Assembly: GCF_910584465.1 (NCBI RefSeq)
Contig: NZ_CAJUBK010000014.1
Span: 1 to 46,454 of the forward strand
Direction of reading: 5' to 3'
Source of the DNA: an uncultured Oscillibacter sp.
Lineage (GTDB): Bacteria > Bacillota > Clostridia > Oscillospirales > Oscillospiraceae
Length of the DNA stretch: 46,454 bases
Under the pieces are notes generated by a model that was not told where the DNA came from, did not search any database, and saw only the letters and a program-made list of their open reading frames with translations. Shown here piece by piece: positions 1 to 8,429 of the stretch (its first letter is position 1; every line of letters starts with the position of its first letter). The translations under genes were made by a program, and so were the position numbers.

Positions 1-1121
<1,121 letters not shown>

Positions 1122-1194
1122 GATGATCTCTCCTTTTATGATAAATTTCTGGGGTCGATCTTGGTCATTCTGCCACATGTTCCCAGGCGTTCCG

Positions 1195-1234
1195 CGCAAA
1201 AGAGACAGCCCCGGACCTTTTGGCCCGGGGCTGT
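1195..1234 (-). terminator. Terminator-like hairpin between abfD and bcd
   Basis: Arms ACAGCCCCGG (1205-1214) and CCGGGGCTGT (1225-1234) form a perfect 10-bp stem. Read on the minus strand it is followed by CTCTTTTG, a short imperfect U-tract. It could end or attenuate the crt-abfD transcript before bcd. Confidence 0.55.
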
Positions 1235-1259
1235 TCCGGGCGTTGTGGCGTGATGCGGT

Positions 1260-2735
1260 CTACTGGATGCCTGCGATGTCCTTGGCGAGCTGCTTCTTGC
1301 CCTGGATGTTGCCCTGGCGGGCGATCATGATGCGCTGGGCCTGGGGAGAGCCCGCGCCGTGCATGGACTCCGTCCGGTAGCCCACGGCGGCGGCGCCCAG
1401 GCACATGTTCTCCAGGAAGCGCATGACGCGCTGGCGGTCCTCGGTGGAGACGCCCTCCCGGGCGGCGAAGAACTTGTTGCAGATGTCGCCGATGGTCTCG
1501 CCGTTGCGGCCCACGACCGTGTCGGAATCGAAGTCCTTCTGGCTGGGCATGGTGACCATCAATCCGCCGGCCACGTCCTCGGCCAGGCGCACGATCTCGT
1601 AGGGGAAGCGGGTCACGTTCTGCTTGCAGACGTTGGCCAGGAGCAGGTCGATCTGATAGTTGCCCGCCTTGGTCTTGAAGCCCTGGCTGGAGCAGGCGAT
1701 GCCGCAGCAATACAGGGTCTCGTTCAGGTGGGTCATCTCGATCAGCTTATCCTTCACGGCGCTGGCTTTCTCCACGCCGTTGTACTCCGCGGCCAGGGCC
1801 GCGGCGCCGATCACCACGTCGCCCACGCCCACCTTGCACCCGCCGTAGCTCTGGCGGTGGTAGCCCGCGAAGCGCTCCACGATCATGCCGGCGAACTCAT
1901 ACTCGCCGTTCAGGAAAATGTACTCGTTGGGGATGAACACGTGGTCCAGCACCACCAGGGCCTCCTGGCCGCCGAACTTGGCGTTGCCCACGTCGATGGA
2001 CGCGCCCTCCTCCAGCTTCCGGGTGTCGCAGGACTGGCGGCCGTAGATCATATACATGCCCTCGGCGTCGGTGGGGCAGGCGAAGCTCACGGCCCAGTCC
2101 TTATCCGCCTCGCCCATGGAGATGGTGGGCATGAAGATGTGCCAGTGGCTGTTGATGGAACCGGTCTGGTGGCACTTCGCGCCGCAGACCACGATGCCGT
2201 CCGGGCGGCGCTCCACCACGTGGACGTACATGTCGGGATCCGCCTGCTGGCTGGGGGCCTTGGAGCGGTCGCCCTTGGGGTCCGTCATGGCCCCGTCCAC
2301 GGTGAGGTCGTTGTCCTGGACCATGGTGATGAAGTTCTTGAAGTTCTCGTGATAGTGGGTGCCGTACTTCTCGTCGATCTCATAGGTGGAGGAGAAGACG
2401 GCGTTGAAGGCGTCCATGCCCACGCAGCGCTGGAAGCAGCTGGCGGTCTTCTGGCCCAGGAGGCGCTGCATCTTCACCTTGTTGATCAGGTCCTCCGTGG
2501 ACTGGTGGAGGTGGGTGAAGCGGTTGACGGTGTGGCCCGTCAGGCTGGACTTCACGGTCATGAGGTCCGCGTACTGGGGGTCCTGGGCCAGGGCGTAGGT
2601 CATGGCGACGCAGTTGATGCTGGGGCGGATCATGGGGTGGTCCACCCAGTCCTTGATCTCCTCGCCGAACATGTAGACCCGGGTCTTGAGCTTGCGCAGG
2701 CTCTCGATGTACTCTTGAGCGGTCATTAAGGCCAT
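1260..2735 (-). CDS. abfD: 4-hydroxybutyryl-CoA dehydratase / vinylacetyl-CoA delta-isomerase
   Basis: Converts 4-hydroxybutyryl-CoA to crotonyl-CoA by a radical dehydration that uses a [4Fe-4S] cluster and FAD. The same protein also isomerises vinylacetyl-CoA. It is 491 aa, the family's usual length. The cluster ligands known in the Clostridium aminobutyricum enzyme (C99, C103, H292, C299) appear here shifted by one: C100 and C104 in TASCFQRC, H293 and C300 in GYHRQSYGGC. All four are therefore present and the enzyme should be active. The start ATG at 2735 lies 9 nt after AGGAGG; a second ATG three codons in has no better site. It lies between the CoA-transferase and the acyl-CoA dehydrogenase, which places it in butyrate formation from 4-hydroxybutyrate, probably fed by succinate or 4-aminobutyrate. 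The upstream supply genes are not in the window. Confidence 0.95.
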   Translation of the reverse strand: MALMTAQEYIESLRKLKTRVYMFGEEIKDWVDHPMIRPSINCVAMTYALAQDPQYADLMTVKSSLTGHTVNRFTHLHQSTEDLINKVKMQRLLGQKTASCFQRCVGMDAFNAVFSSTYEIDEKYGTHYHENFKNFITMVQDNDLTVDGAMTDPKGDRSKAPSQQADPDMYVHVVERRPDGIVVCGAKCHQTGSINSHWHIFMPTISMGEADKDWAVSFACPTDAEGMYMIYGRQSCDTRKLEEGASIDVGNAKFGGQEALVVLDHVFIPNEYIFLNGEYEFAGMIVERFAGYHRQSYGGCKVGVGDVVIGAAALAAEYNGVEKASAVKDKLIEMTHLNETLYCCGIACSSQGFKTKAGNYQIDLLLANVCKQNVTRFPYEIVRLAEDVAGGLMVTMPSQKDFDSDTVVGRNGETIGDICNKFFAAREGVSTEDRQRVMRFLENMCLGAAAVGYRTESMHGAGSPQAQRIMIARQGNIQGKKQLAKDIAGIQ

Positions 2736-2760
2736 TTCTTGTTTCCTCCTGATTTTGATG

Positions 2761-2901
2761 GGACGCCGGTGCGGCGTCCGGATCCGTCCCGGGCGGGCTC
2801 TGCCCGCTGGGGACGCCGCCGGCCGCGCCTGGGGCGCGAGGGGGTCCGGCGGGGCCGCGCCTTCGGCGCGGCGGGGCGCCTGGGGAGGGGACGCAGTCCC
2901 C
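2761..2901. repeat. Four consecutive stem-loops between CoA-transferase and abfD genes
   Basis: The 172-nt gap holds four perfect GC-rich hairpins: GGACGCC/GGCGTCC (2761-2779), GCGGGC/GCCCGC (2793-2807), GCCGCGCC/GGCGCGGC with a 3-nt loop (2854-2872), and GGGGAC/GTCCCC (2887-2901). None is followed by a T-run on the minus strand, so they look like mRNA-processing or stability structures, or a dispersed intergenic repeat, not a terminator. Confidence 0.6.
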
Positions 2902-2907
2902 TTGGGC

Positions 2908-4464
2908 TCAGTCGTTGGCCAGGCCCATCAGCTCGTCGCGGAAGATGCGCTCGTCCATGAGCTTCAGGTCCTCGGCGATCTTCGGCATGAACTCCATCTG
3001 GTCCAGGACCTGGGTCTGGAGGTCGATGCCGGGGGCGATCTCGATCAGGGTCACGCCCTCGGGACGGAGCTCGAACACCGCGCGCTCGGTGACGTAGAGC
3101 ACGGGCTGGTGGACCTTGTTGGCATAGGTGCCGGAGAAGGTGATGTGCTCCACCTGGTTGACGAACTTCTTCTTCGCGCCCTCCTGGGTGATGACCAGCT
3201 TGCCGTCCCGGCACTCGGTCTTCAGGCCCTTGGCGGTGAAGGTGCCGCAGTAGACCACCTTCTTGGCGTTCTGGGTGATGTCGATGAAGCCGCCCGCGCC
3301 CGCCAGGCGGGTGCCGAACTTGGAGACGTTCAGGTCGCCGTTGGGGGCCGTCTCCGCCAGGCCCAGGAACGCCACGTCCAGGCCGCCGCCCTGGTAGAAG
3401 TCGAACTGGACGTTGTGGTCCAGGATGGCCATGGAGTTGGCCGCGCCGCCGAACTGGGTGCCGCCGTAGGGCACGCCGGCGATGGAGCCCGCCTCCACCG
3501 TCAGGGTCATCTTGTCGGAGATGCCCTCCTCGGCGGCGACGTTGGCGATCTTCTCGGGGGCGCCGGTGCCCAGGTTCACGATGGCGTCCTGGGGCAGCTC
3601 CATCGCGGCCCGGCGGGCCAGGATCTTCTTGGCGTCCAGGGGGATGGAGGGGATGTCGTCCACGGGGATGCGGAACTCGCCGCTCAGGGCCCCGTCATAG
3701 GGCATGCCCAGGCACTGGAGGTTATCCTCGATGGAGCCGACGACGATGGCGTCCACGTAGATGCCGGGGATCTTCACCAGGCGGGGATCCAGGGTGCCGC
3801 CCTGGACGATCTTCTCCACCTGGACGATGACCTTGCCGCCGGAGTTCTTGGTGGCCTGGCACTGGGCCGTCACGTCCAGGGGGCCGATCTCCCTATGTAC
3901 CGTGCAGTTGCCGTACTCGTCGGCATAGCTGCCCCGGACCAGGCAGACGTCGATGGGGATGGGCTTATAGAGGAGGCGCTCCTCGCCCTCGATCTCCACC
4001 AGCTTGACCAGGTCCTCCTTCGTGCACTCGTTCAGCTTGCCGCCGCCGTTGCGGGGGTCGGCGAAGGTGTACAGGCCCACGTGGGTGATGGTGCCGATGT
4101 TGTGGGCGGCGATGTCCCGGTACATGTGGGTGATGACGCCCTGCGGGAGGTTATAGGCTTCCAGTTTGTTGGCCAGGGCCAGCTCGCCCAGCTTGGCGGC
4201 GCGGTCCCAGTGGCCGCCCACGACCCGCCGGCACATGCCCTCGTGGCCGAAGTGATCGCCGCCGGTGCCGTCCCGGTGGCCCTGGCCCGCCGCGAAGAAC
4301 AGCGTCAGGTCCCGGGGGTGCCCGGTCTCCACGAAGCGCTGCTCCAGCGCTTTGGTCAGCGCCTCGGGGCAGGCACAGCTGACGAAACCGCCGGTGGAGA
4401 CCGTGTCGCCGTCGTTGACCATCAGGGCCGCTTCTTCAGCGGTGATCACGCGAACTTTCTTCAT
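2908..4464 (-). CDS. Family I acyl-CoA:acetate/propionate-type CoA-transferase (fused alpha-beta)
   Basis: Moves CoA between an acyl-CoA donor and a short-chain acid, here probably activating 4-hydroxybutyrate. It is 518 aa, the size of fused propionate/acetoacetate CoA-transferases (Pct/YdiF group). Seen: a first Rossmann-like half with FFAAGQGHRDGTGGDHFGHEGM near residues 56-77 in that region, a second half with NLGTGAPEKIA near 297-307, and TVEAGSIAGVPYGG, in which E324 is the expected glutamate that forms the covalent CoA thioester. The ATG at 4464 follows a GGAG-type site, and 39 nt separate it from crt. The 4-hydroxybutyrate role is inferred from abfD downstream. Acetate, propionate or butyrate could equally be used, so no symbol is given. 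Confidence 0.88.
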   Translation of the reverse strand: MKKVRVITAEEAALMVNDGDTVSTGGFVSCACPEALTKALEQRFVETGHPRDLTLFFAAGQGHRDGTGGDHFGHEGMCRRVVGGHWDRAAKLGELALANKLEAYNLPQGVITHMYRDIAAHNIGTITHVGLYTFADPRNGGGKLNECTKEDLVKLVEIEGEERLLYKPIPIDVCLVRGSYADEYGNCTVHREIGPLDVTAQCQATKNSGGKVIVQVEKIVQGGTLDPRLVKIPGIYVDAIVVGSIEDNLQCLGMPYDGALSGEFRIPVDDIPSIPLDAKKILARRAAMELPQDAIVNLGTGAPEKIANVAAEEGISDKMTLTVEAGSIAGVPYGGTQFGGAANSMAILDHNVQFDFYQGGGLDVAFLGLAETAPNGDLNVSKFGTRLAGAGGFIDITQNAKKVVYCGTFTAKGLKTECRDGKLVITQEGAKKKFVNQVEHITFSGTYANKVHQPVLYVTERAVFELRPEGVTLIEIAPGIDLQTQVLDQMEFMPKIAEDLKLMDERIFRDELMGLAND

Positions 4465-4503
4465 GCTTTTCGTTCTCCTTTTTTTATGTTAGGATAGCCT
4501 TGC

Positions 4504-5304
4504 TCACTTGTTCTGGAAGTGCTTCTCCTTGCGCTTCTCCAGGAAGGCGCCCATGCCCTCCTTCTGGTCCTCGGTGGCGAAGCACATGGCGAACAGCTCG
4601 TTCTCCAGGGCGATGCCGTCGTCGATGTCCATCTGCATGCCGCGGTCGATGCACGCCTTGGAATACTTCACGGCGATGGGGGCGTTCACGGTGAAGGACT
4701 TCGCCATGGCCACGGCGGCGTCCATCAGCTGCTCGGGGGGATAGACCTCGTTGACCAGGCCGATGGCCTTGGCCTCGTCGGCGCCGATGACCTTGCCGGA
4801 GAAGATCAGCTCCTTGGCCTTGGCGGTGCCCACGCGGCGGGGCAGGCGCTGGGTGCCGGAGAAGCCGGGGGTGATGCCCAGGCCCACCTCGGGCTGGCCG
4901 AACTTCGCGCCGCCCTTGCCCTCGGCGTTGGGACCGGCGGCCAGGATGATGTCGCAGCTCATGGCGATCTCGCAGCCGCCGCCCAGGGCGAAGCCGTTCA
5001 CCGCCGCGATGGTGGGGATCTCCAGCTTCTCGATGCGGCGGAACAGGGCGCTGCCCCGCTGGCCCCACTTGCGGCCCTGGGCCACGTCCATGGGCTTCTG
5101 CTCGCCGATGTCGGCCCCGGCGACGAAGGAGCGGCCCTCGCCGGTGAGGATGAAGGCCCGGAGGTCCGCGTCCCCCTCCACTTCGCAGATCAGCGCCTCC
5201 AGGTCGGAGATGACCTGGGAGTTCAGGGCGTTCAGCGCTTCGGGACGCGCGATGGTGGCGATGCCGATGCCGTCTTTCTTCTCATAACGAACGGTCTGAT
5301 ACAT
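4504..5304 (-). CDS. crt: Crotonase / 3-hydroxybutyryl-CoA dehydratase
   Basis: Hydrates crotonyl-CoA to 3-hydroxybutyryl-CoA or runs in reverse, linking this operon to the acetyl-CoA branch of butyrate metabolism. With the start chosen it is 266 aa, close to the usual 260. Seen: FVAGADIGE (60-68, oxyanion hole), ALGGGCEIAMSCD with E112, and FGQPEVGLGITPGF with E139; these glutamates match the two catalytic acids of the family. The ending, with EGMGAFLEKRKEKHFQNK, is typical of Crt. A six-codon longer frame begins at an ATG inside ATGAAGGAGG, so that ATG lies in the ribosome-binding site; the ATG at 5304, 8-9 nt after GGAGG, is the better start. It is first in the operon, 47 nt below the likely transcription start. 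Confidence 0.93.
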   Translation of the reverse strand: MYQTVRYEKKDGIGIATIARPEALNALNSQVISDLEALICEVEGDADLRAFILTGEGRSFVAGADIGEQKPMDVAQGRKWGQRGSALFRRIEKLEIPTIAAVNGFALGGGCEIAMSCDIILAAGPNAEGKGGAKFGQPEVGLGITPGFSGTQRLPRRVGTAKAKELIFSGKVIGADEAKAIGLVNEVYPPEQLMDAAVAMAKSFTVNAPIAVKYSKACIDRGMQMDIDDGIALENELFAMCFATEDQKEGMGAFLEKRKEKHFQNK

Positions 5305-5356
5305 AGTAGTATCCTCCTTCATTTTTTCGGGGCGGCCCCCGTTTTTCCCGACGATT

Positions 5357-5386
5357 ATTATAGCAAATTATGTGCCAACTTTTCAA
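5357..5386 (-). promoter_or_regulatory. Overlapping sigma-54 and sigma-70 promoters of the crt-CoAT-abfD operon
   Basis: On the minus strand TTGGCACATAATTTGCT (5378 to 5362) fits the sigma-54 -24/-12 consensus, with exactly 10 nt between GG and GC. The same stretch can be read as sigma-70: TTGAAA (5386-5381), 18 bp, TATAAT (5362-5357). Either start would give a leader of about 45 nt before the crt ATG. The sigma-54 match covers all conserved bases, so RpoN control is likely, but the perfect TATAAT keeps sigma-70 possible. Confidence 0.65.
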
Positions 5387-5620
5387 GCCGCAGTTTCTGC
5401 CGTTCCAGGCGGCGGGCTGTTCAAACTGCCAAAAAATCGGGGGCGGTTTTCTATGTTTGGGAGAGAGGCTCCCGAGGAGGACGGCGGGATCATTCAATTT
5501 TGAATAGCCGCGGGAGCGGGAGGGCGGCGTCCGTGCTCCGGACACGTTGTGGGAAGTATGGGAACGGCGGCGGGCATCCCTGTGGAAAGTGCGCAAAAAG
5601 GGAGGGGGGATGCGTGCATG

Positions 5621-5657
5621 TATTCACGATCGAATATATGCTATTCGATCGTGAATA
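5621..5657. promoter_or_regulatory. Perfect 16-bp inverted repeat, probable regulator binding site
   Basis: TATTCACGATCGAATA (5621-5636), 5-nt spacer, TATTCGATCGTGAATA (5642-5657). There is no T-run on either side, so it is not a terminator. It lies about 260 bp upstream of the crt promoter and 160 bp upstream of the sigma-factor gene. It could be an enhancer site for a sigma-54 activator or an operator for the plus-strand operon. Confidence 0.6.
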
Positions 5658-5817
5658 AACAGGCGGCGGCCGGGCGCGCCGCTCCGGGCCGGCGAAGGAA
5701 AAATTTTTATTTTTTGAAGAATCCCGAGGCGGGGGATCGTATCATATACGTCGGACAACGAAGGTCCGCCGGGGACGTGTCCCGGCAGGCCCTGAGAGGA
5801 GGGGGTGGCGTGACGGC

Positions 5818-6339
5818 GTGGCATCCATGACGAAGGAACAGTTCTCCGCGCTGGTGCTCCAGTATGAGCGGCTGGTGTACACCGTCTGCTTCCAGCTGGT
5901 CCGGGACGCCTCCGCCGCGGAGGACCTGACCCAGGACACCTTCCTCTCGGCCTACCTCCACCGGGACAGCATCCCGGAGGGCTATGAACGGCAGTGGCTG
6001 GGGCGCATCGCCGCCAACAAGGCCAAGGACCATCTGCAAAGCGCCTGGAACCGCCGCACGGTCCTCCCCGGGGACCAGGAGCTGGCCAGGGGGCTGGCCC
6101 CGCCCGCGGAGGAGGTGGCCCTGCGCCGCAGCGGGGCGGAGGAGGTCCGGGAGGCCGTCCGGGGCATGAAGGAGCCCTACCGGCAGGTGTGCCAGGCGTG
6201 CCTGCTGGAGGAGCGCTCCGTGGAGGAGGCCGCCCTGGCCCTGGGCAGGCCGGTGAAGACGGTCTATACACAGCTCTCCCGGGGGAAGAAGCTCCTGCGG
6301 GAGGCATTGGGAAGGAGTGGGAGGCATGATATTTCGTGA
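5818..6339 (+). CDS. ECF-family RNA polymerase sigma factor
   Basis: Directs RNA polymerase to a small set of stress promoters. 173 aa, typical of the ECF group. Seen: a region 2 stretch around DLTQDTFLSAYLHRD (-10 recognition and core binding), a linker, then region 4 with a helix-turn-helix VEEAALALGRPVKTVYTQLSRGKKLLRE (-35 recognition). There is no region 1 or 3, as expected. The GTG at 5818 is preferred because the G-rich site GGGGGTG ends about 10 nt before it; the ATG at 5827 is an alternative three codons in. The stop overlaps the anti-sigma start by 14 nt, so the two are translationally coupled. Its target promoters cannot be read from the window; auto-regulation is likely but I found no clear ECF promoter upstream. 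Confidence 0.9.
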   Translation: MASMTKEQFSALVLQYERLVYTVCFQLVRDASAAEDLTQDTFLSAYLHRDSIPEGYERQWLGRIAANKAKDHLQSAWNRRTVLPGDQELARGLAPPAEEVALRRSGAEEVREAVRGMKEPYRQVCQACLLEERSVEEAALALGRPVKTVYTQLSRGKKLLREALGRSGRHDIS

Positions 6340-6799
6340 GGACGGGCACTTGAGCGACGGGGCCCTGACCGCCCTGGCGCGGAACGAGGACCGCTTCGAT
6401 GAGCTGGAGCGGCTGGAAATCGCGGAGCATTTGGCCTTCTGCGATCACTGTCTGCAGCGGTACGACCTGGCCCTGGAGGACGGGGCCCTGCTGGTCCCGG
6501 AGCAGTCCTGTCAAAGGGCCCTCTGGGCCCGGATACGGAGCCGGGCCCTCCGGATGGTCACTAGCCGGTACGCCACGGCGGCGGCTGCCGTGGCCCTGGC
6601 GCTGACGGTGCTGTGGGGCGGAGAGCGGGTGGAGCCCATCCGGCCCGTCCTGCCGGAGGACCGGCCCAGCATCTCCCGGCAGCTCACCGGGCTGACGGGG
6701 GACATCGGCGATTCCCTGCGGGGGACCATGGGGGGGCTGTCGGACTTTTTTGACGGGCTGCGGCCCGGTCAGTTCATAAAAGGAGGAAACGAGGCATGA
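6326..6799 (+). CDS. Membrane-anchored zinc-finger anti-sigma factor
   Basis: Holds the preceding sigma factor inactive at the membrane. 157 aa. Residues 35-42 read HLAFCDHC, the H-x3-C-x2-C zinc motif of the anti-sigma (HC2) fold. One membrane helix lies at about 82-98 (YATAAAAVALALTVLWG), leaving a short extracytoplasmic tail with no recognisable sensor domain. The ATG at 6326 is 8 nt after AAGGAG; an in-frame GTG three codons earlier lies inside that site. The gene overlaps the sigma gene by 14 nt and the next gene by 4 nt (ATGA). The outside signal is unknown. Confidence 0.85.
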   Translation: MIFREDGHLSDGALTALARNEDRFDELERLEIAEHLAFCDHCLQRYDLALEDGALLVPEQSCQRALWARIRSRALRMVTSRYATAAAAVALALTVLWGGERVEPIRPVLPEDRPSISRQLTGLTGDIGDSLRGTMGGLSDFFDGLRPGQFIKGGNEA

Positions 6800-7566
6800 A
6801 AGCCATTCGGAAATTTTTGCGGGGCTGCTGGCACCTGATGTGGGCCTGTGTCCCCGGCTGCGGGCAGATGTGCCAGGGGTATTTGAAGCGGGGCATCTCC
6901 CAGACGATCATTTTCAGCGCACTGGCGTTCATCGCCGTGTTCCTGGAGATGGGGGCGCTGACGGTGCTGATCGCGCCGCTGTGGGCCTATTCGTTCTTCG
7001 ACAGCTTCAACCTCCGCCGCCAGGTCCGGGACGGGCTCGCCCCGGAGGACGAGTTCATGTTTGGATTGTCCGAGATGGACTCGCAGAAGCTGACCCGGAT
7101 CCTCAGCCGCCGGGGGAGCCTCATCGGCTGGCTGCTGGTGGCGCTGGGGCTGTACAGCCTGTATATGATCCTGGCCCGGCACGTCCTGGGTGTGCTGCGG
7201 GGCAACTTCTTCTTCGACTGGCTGTACGACCTGCTGGTCTGGGATATGCCCCGGATCTTGGGGACGGTGCTGATCGTGGCCCTGGGCATCTGGTTCATCA
7301 AGGGGCCCAAAGCGCCCAAAGAGGACGGGCCTTCCTACACGCCCCCTAAGGGCCCCGCCGAGCCCCCCAAGATGAAGGCGACCCCCTGGACCCAGGCGGA
7401 GGCGCAGTTCCGCCAGGAGGCGGAGCCCCAGGCCCCGGAGCCCCCGGGGACGCCGGAGGCCCAGGAGCCCGCGCCGGTGGTCCTGGAGTGGAAGTCCGAG
7501 TTCAACGTGGAGAAGTTCGAGAAGGAGCTCCAGGAGGAGAAGGAGGAGCCCCATGACGTCCGGTGA
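6796..7566 (+). CDS. Membrane protein with Pro/Glu-rich tail, sigma operon
   Basis: Function unknown. 256 aa. The N-terminal part carries GCGQMCQGYLKRG, resembling the PGLGQ-Y-G-(K/R)G signature of small TM2-like membrane proteins. Hydrophobic helices lie at about 34-70 (two), 109-130 and 154-168. The region after about 170 is hydrophilic, rich in Pro, Glu and Lys, and probably cytoplasmic and disordered until a charged helix at the end (EKFEKELQEEKEE). It starts in an ATGA overlap with the anti-sigma gene and overlaps the next gene by 14 nt, so it is a full member of the operon. It may help sense or answer envelope stress; that is inferred only from position. Confidence 0.75.
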   Translation: MKAIRKFLRGCWHLMWACVPGCGQMCQGYLKRGISQTIIFSALAFIAVFLEMGALTVLIAPLWAYSFFDSFNLRRQVRDGLAPEDEFMFGLSEMDSQKLTRILSRRGSLIGWLLVALGLYSLYMILARHVLGVLRGNFFFDWLYDLLVWDMPRILGTVLIVALGIWFIKGPKAPKEDGPSYTPPKGPAEPPKMKATPWTQAEAQFRQEAEPQAPEPPGTPEAQEPAPVVLEWKSEFNVEKFEKELQEEKEEPHDVR

Positions 7567-8182
7567 GGGGACGGCGGCCCGCCCCCAGCGCCGGGCGGGG
7601 ACCTTCACCCTGGGCGTGGTGCTGGTGGCGGCGGGATGCGGGATGATGGCCTCCCTGTTCTGGCCCTCCCTGGACCTGAGCTGGATGCTGAAGGCGTCGC
7701 CGGTCATCCTCGTCGCCCTGGGGGCGGAGGTGCTGCTGGCCGCCAGGGGCGGCGGGAAGGTCAAGTACGACTGGATAGGGATGCTGCTGTGCTTCCTCCT
7801 GGTGGGGGCGGGGCTGGCGCTGTACGGCGCCGCCTGGTACATCGAGAACGGGGAGTACCGCAGCGCCTACGACTGCTCCCGGTACGCCGACGAGACCAGC
7901 TACCGCATGGACTACCGCTATTTCGACGGCTTCGACTCCCACACCCTGCGGCTGGAGGCCGGGGATACCCTGGCGGGCCATATCGAGACCTGTGACGGCT
8001 GGCTGGAGGTGGAGGTCAGCGACGAGGACGGGGAGACCGTCCTGGAGGGGTCCCCGCTGAATGGGGAACAGTCCGTGGAGATCGCCAAGACGGGGGAGCA
8101 CACCATCCTCGTCCACGGGCGGAGGACCAGCGGGAGCTTCGCCTTCGAGCGGGTCGCGCCGGAGGCGGAGGACGCGGGATAA
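7553..8182 (+). CDS. LiaI/DUF5668-like membrane protein with extracytoplasmic domain
   Basis: 209 aa. Three hydrophobic helices (about 18-34, 44-62, 75-93) in the close spacing seen in LiaI/LiaF-type N-termini, followed by a C-terminal domain of about 115 residues that looks beta-rich, with alternating polar and hydrophobic residues (for example SHTLRLEAGDTLAGHIETCDGWLEVEV). This fits proteins of cell-envelope stress modules, but the match is from pattern only. It is the last gene of the sigma operon, followed after 16 nt by a strong terminator. The start ATG lies inside the previous gene, 12-14 nt before its end. Confidence 0.75.
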   Translation: MTSGEGTAARPQRRAGTFTLGVVLVAAGCGMMASLFWPSLDLSWMLKASPVILVALGAEVLLAARGGGKVKYDWIGMLLCFLLVGAGLALYGAAWYIENGEYRSAYDCSRYADETSYRMDYRYFDGFDSHTLRLEAGDTLAGHIETCDGWLEVEVSDEDGETVLEGSPLNGEQSVEIAKTGEHTILVHGRRTSGSFAFERVAPEAEDAG

Positions 8183-8198
8183 GGATGAGACAGGGAAA

Positions 8199-8236
8199 GG
8201 CCGGCCGGGGAGCATCTGCTCCCCGGCTGGCCTTTC
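8199..8236. terminator. Shared terminator between convergent operons
   Basis: A long GC-rich stem, GGCCGGCCGGGGAGCA (8199-8214) pairing with TGCTCCCCGGCTGGCC (8217-8232), has one mismatch and is flanked by AAA and TTT. It ends the plus-strand sigma operon. In the other direction it can end the minus-strand XRE operon, whose last stop is at 8238. Confidence 0.8.
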
Positions 8237-8237
8237 G

Positions 8238-8396
8238 TCATCCCTCGGCTTTGCGCTCCAGGGTGACGATGACGCCCACGCCCATCGCCAGGTCCGGGCA
8301 CATCGCGGCCAAGCGCCAGCCCTCCTTCGCGCGCTGGCCGAGGACCGCCTCGCACTCCTTGGGCTGGAGGAAGGTCAGGACCTGATACTCGTACAT
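8238..8396 (-). CDS. Small DUF4177-like protein
   Basis: 52 aa, beginning MYEYQVLTFLQPKECEAVLG and ending VIVTLERKAEG. The pattern (a short strand starting MYEY, a helix, then a KEGWRLAAM turn and a final strand) is that of the small DUF4177 proteins, whose function is unknown. A GGAGG site lies about 8 nt before the ATG at 8396. It is downstream of the DUF3169 gene on the same strand and ends at the shared terminator, so it is probably co-transcribed. Confidence 0.7.
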   Translation of the reverse strand: MYEYQVLTFLQPKECEAVLGQRAKEGWRLAAMCPDLAMGVGVIVTLERKAEG

Positions 8397-8429
8397 ATGG
8401 ATCGCCTCCTTTCCGGATGCCGTGCGATC

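Larger units (their letters stand above)
5305..5817. other. 513-bp regulatory gap between divergent units
   Basis: No convincing gene. It holds the crt operon promoter (5357-5386), a small dyad ATTCAA-TT-TTGAAT near 5494-5507, the 16-bp inverted repeat at 5621-5657, a GC-rich stretch, then an A/T-rich run (about 5699-5717) and the leader of the sigma-factor operon. Short open frames here have no ribosome-binding site or recognisable product. Confidence 0.6.
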
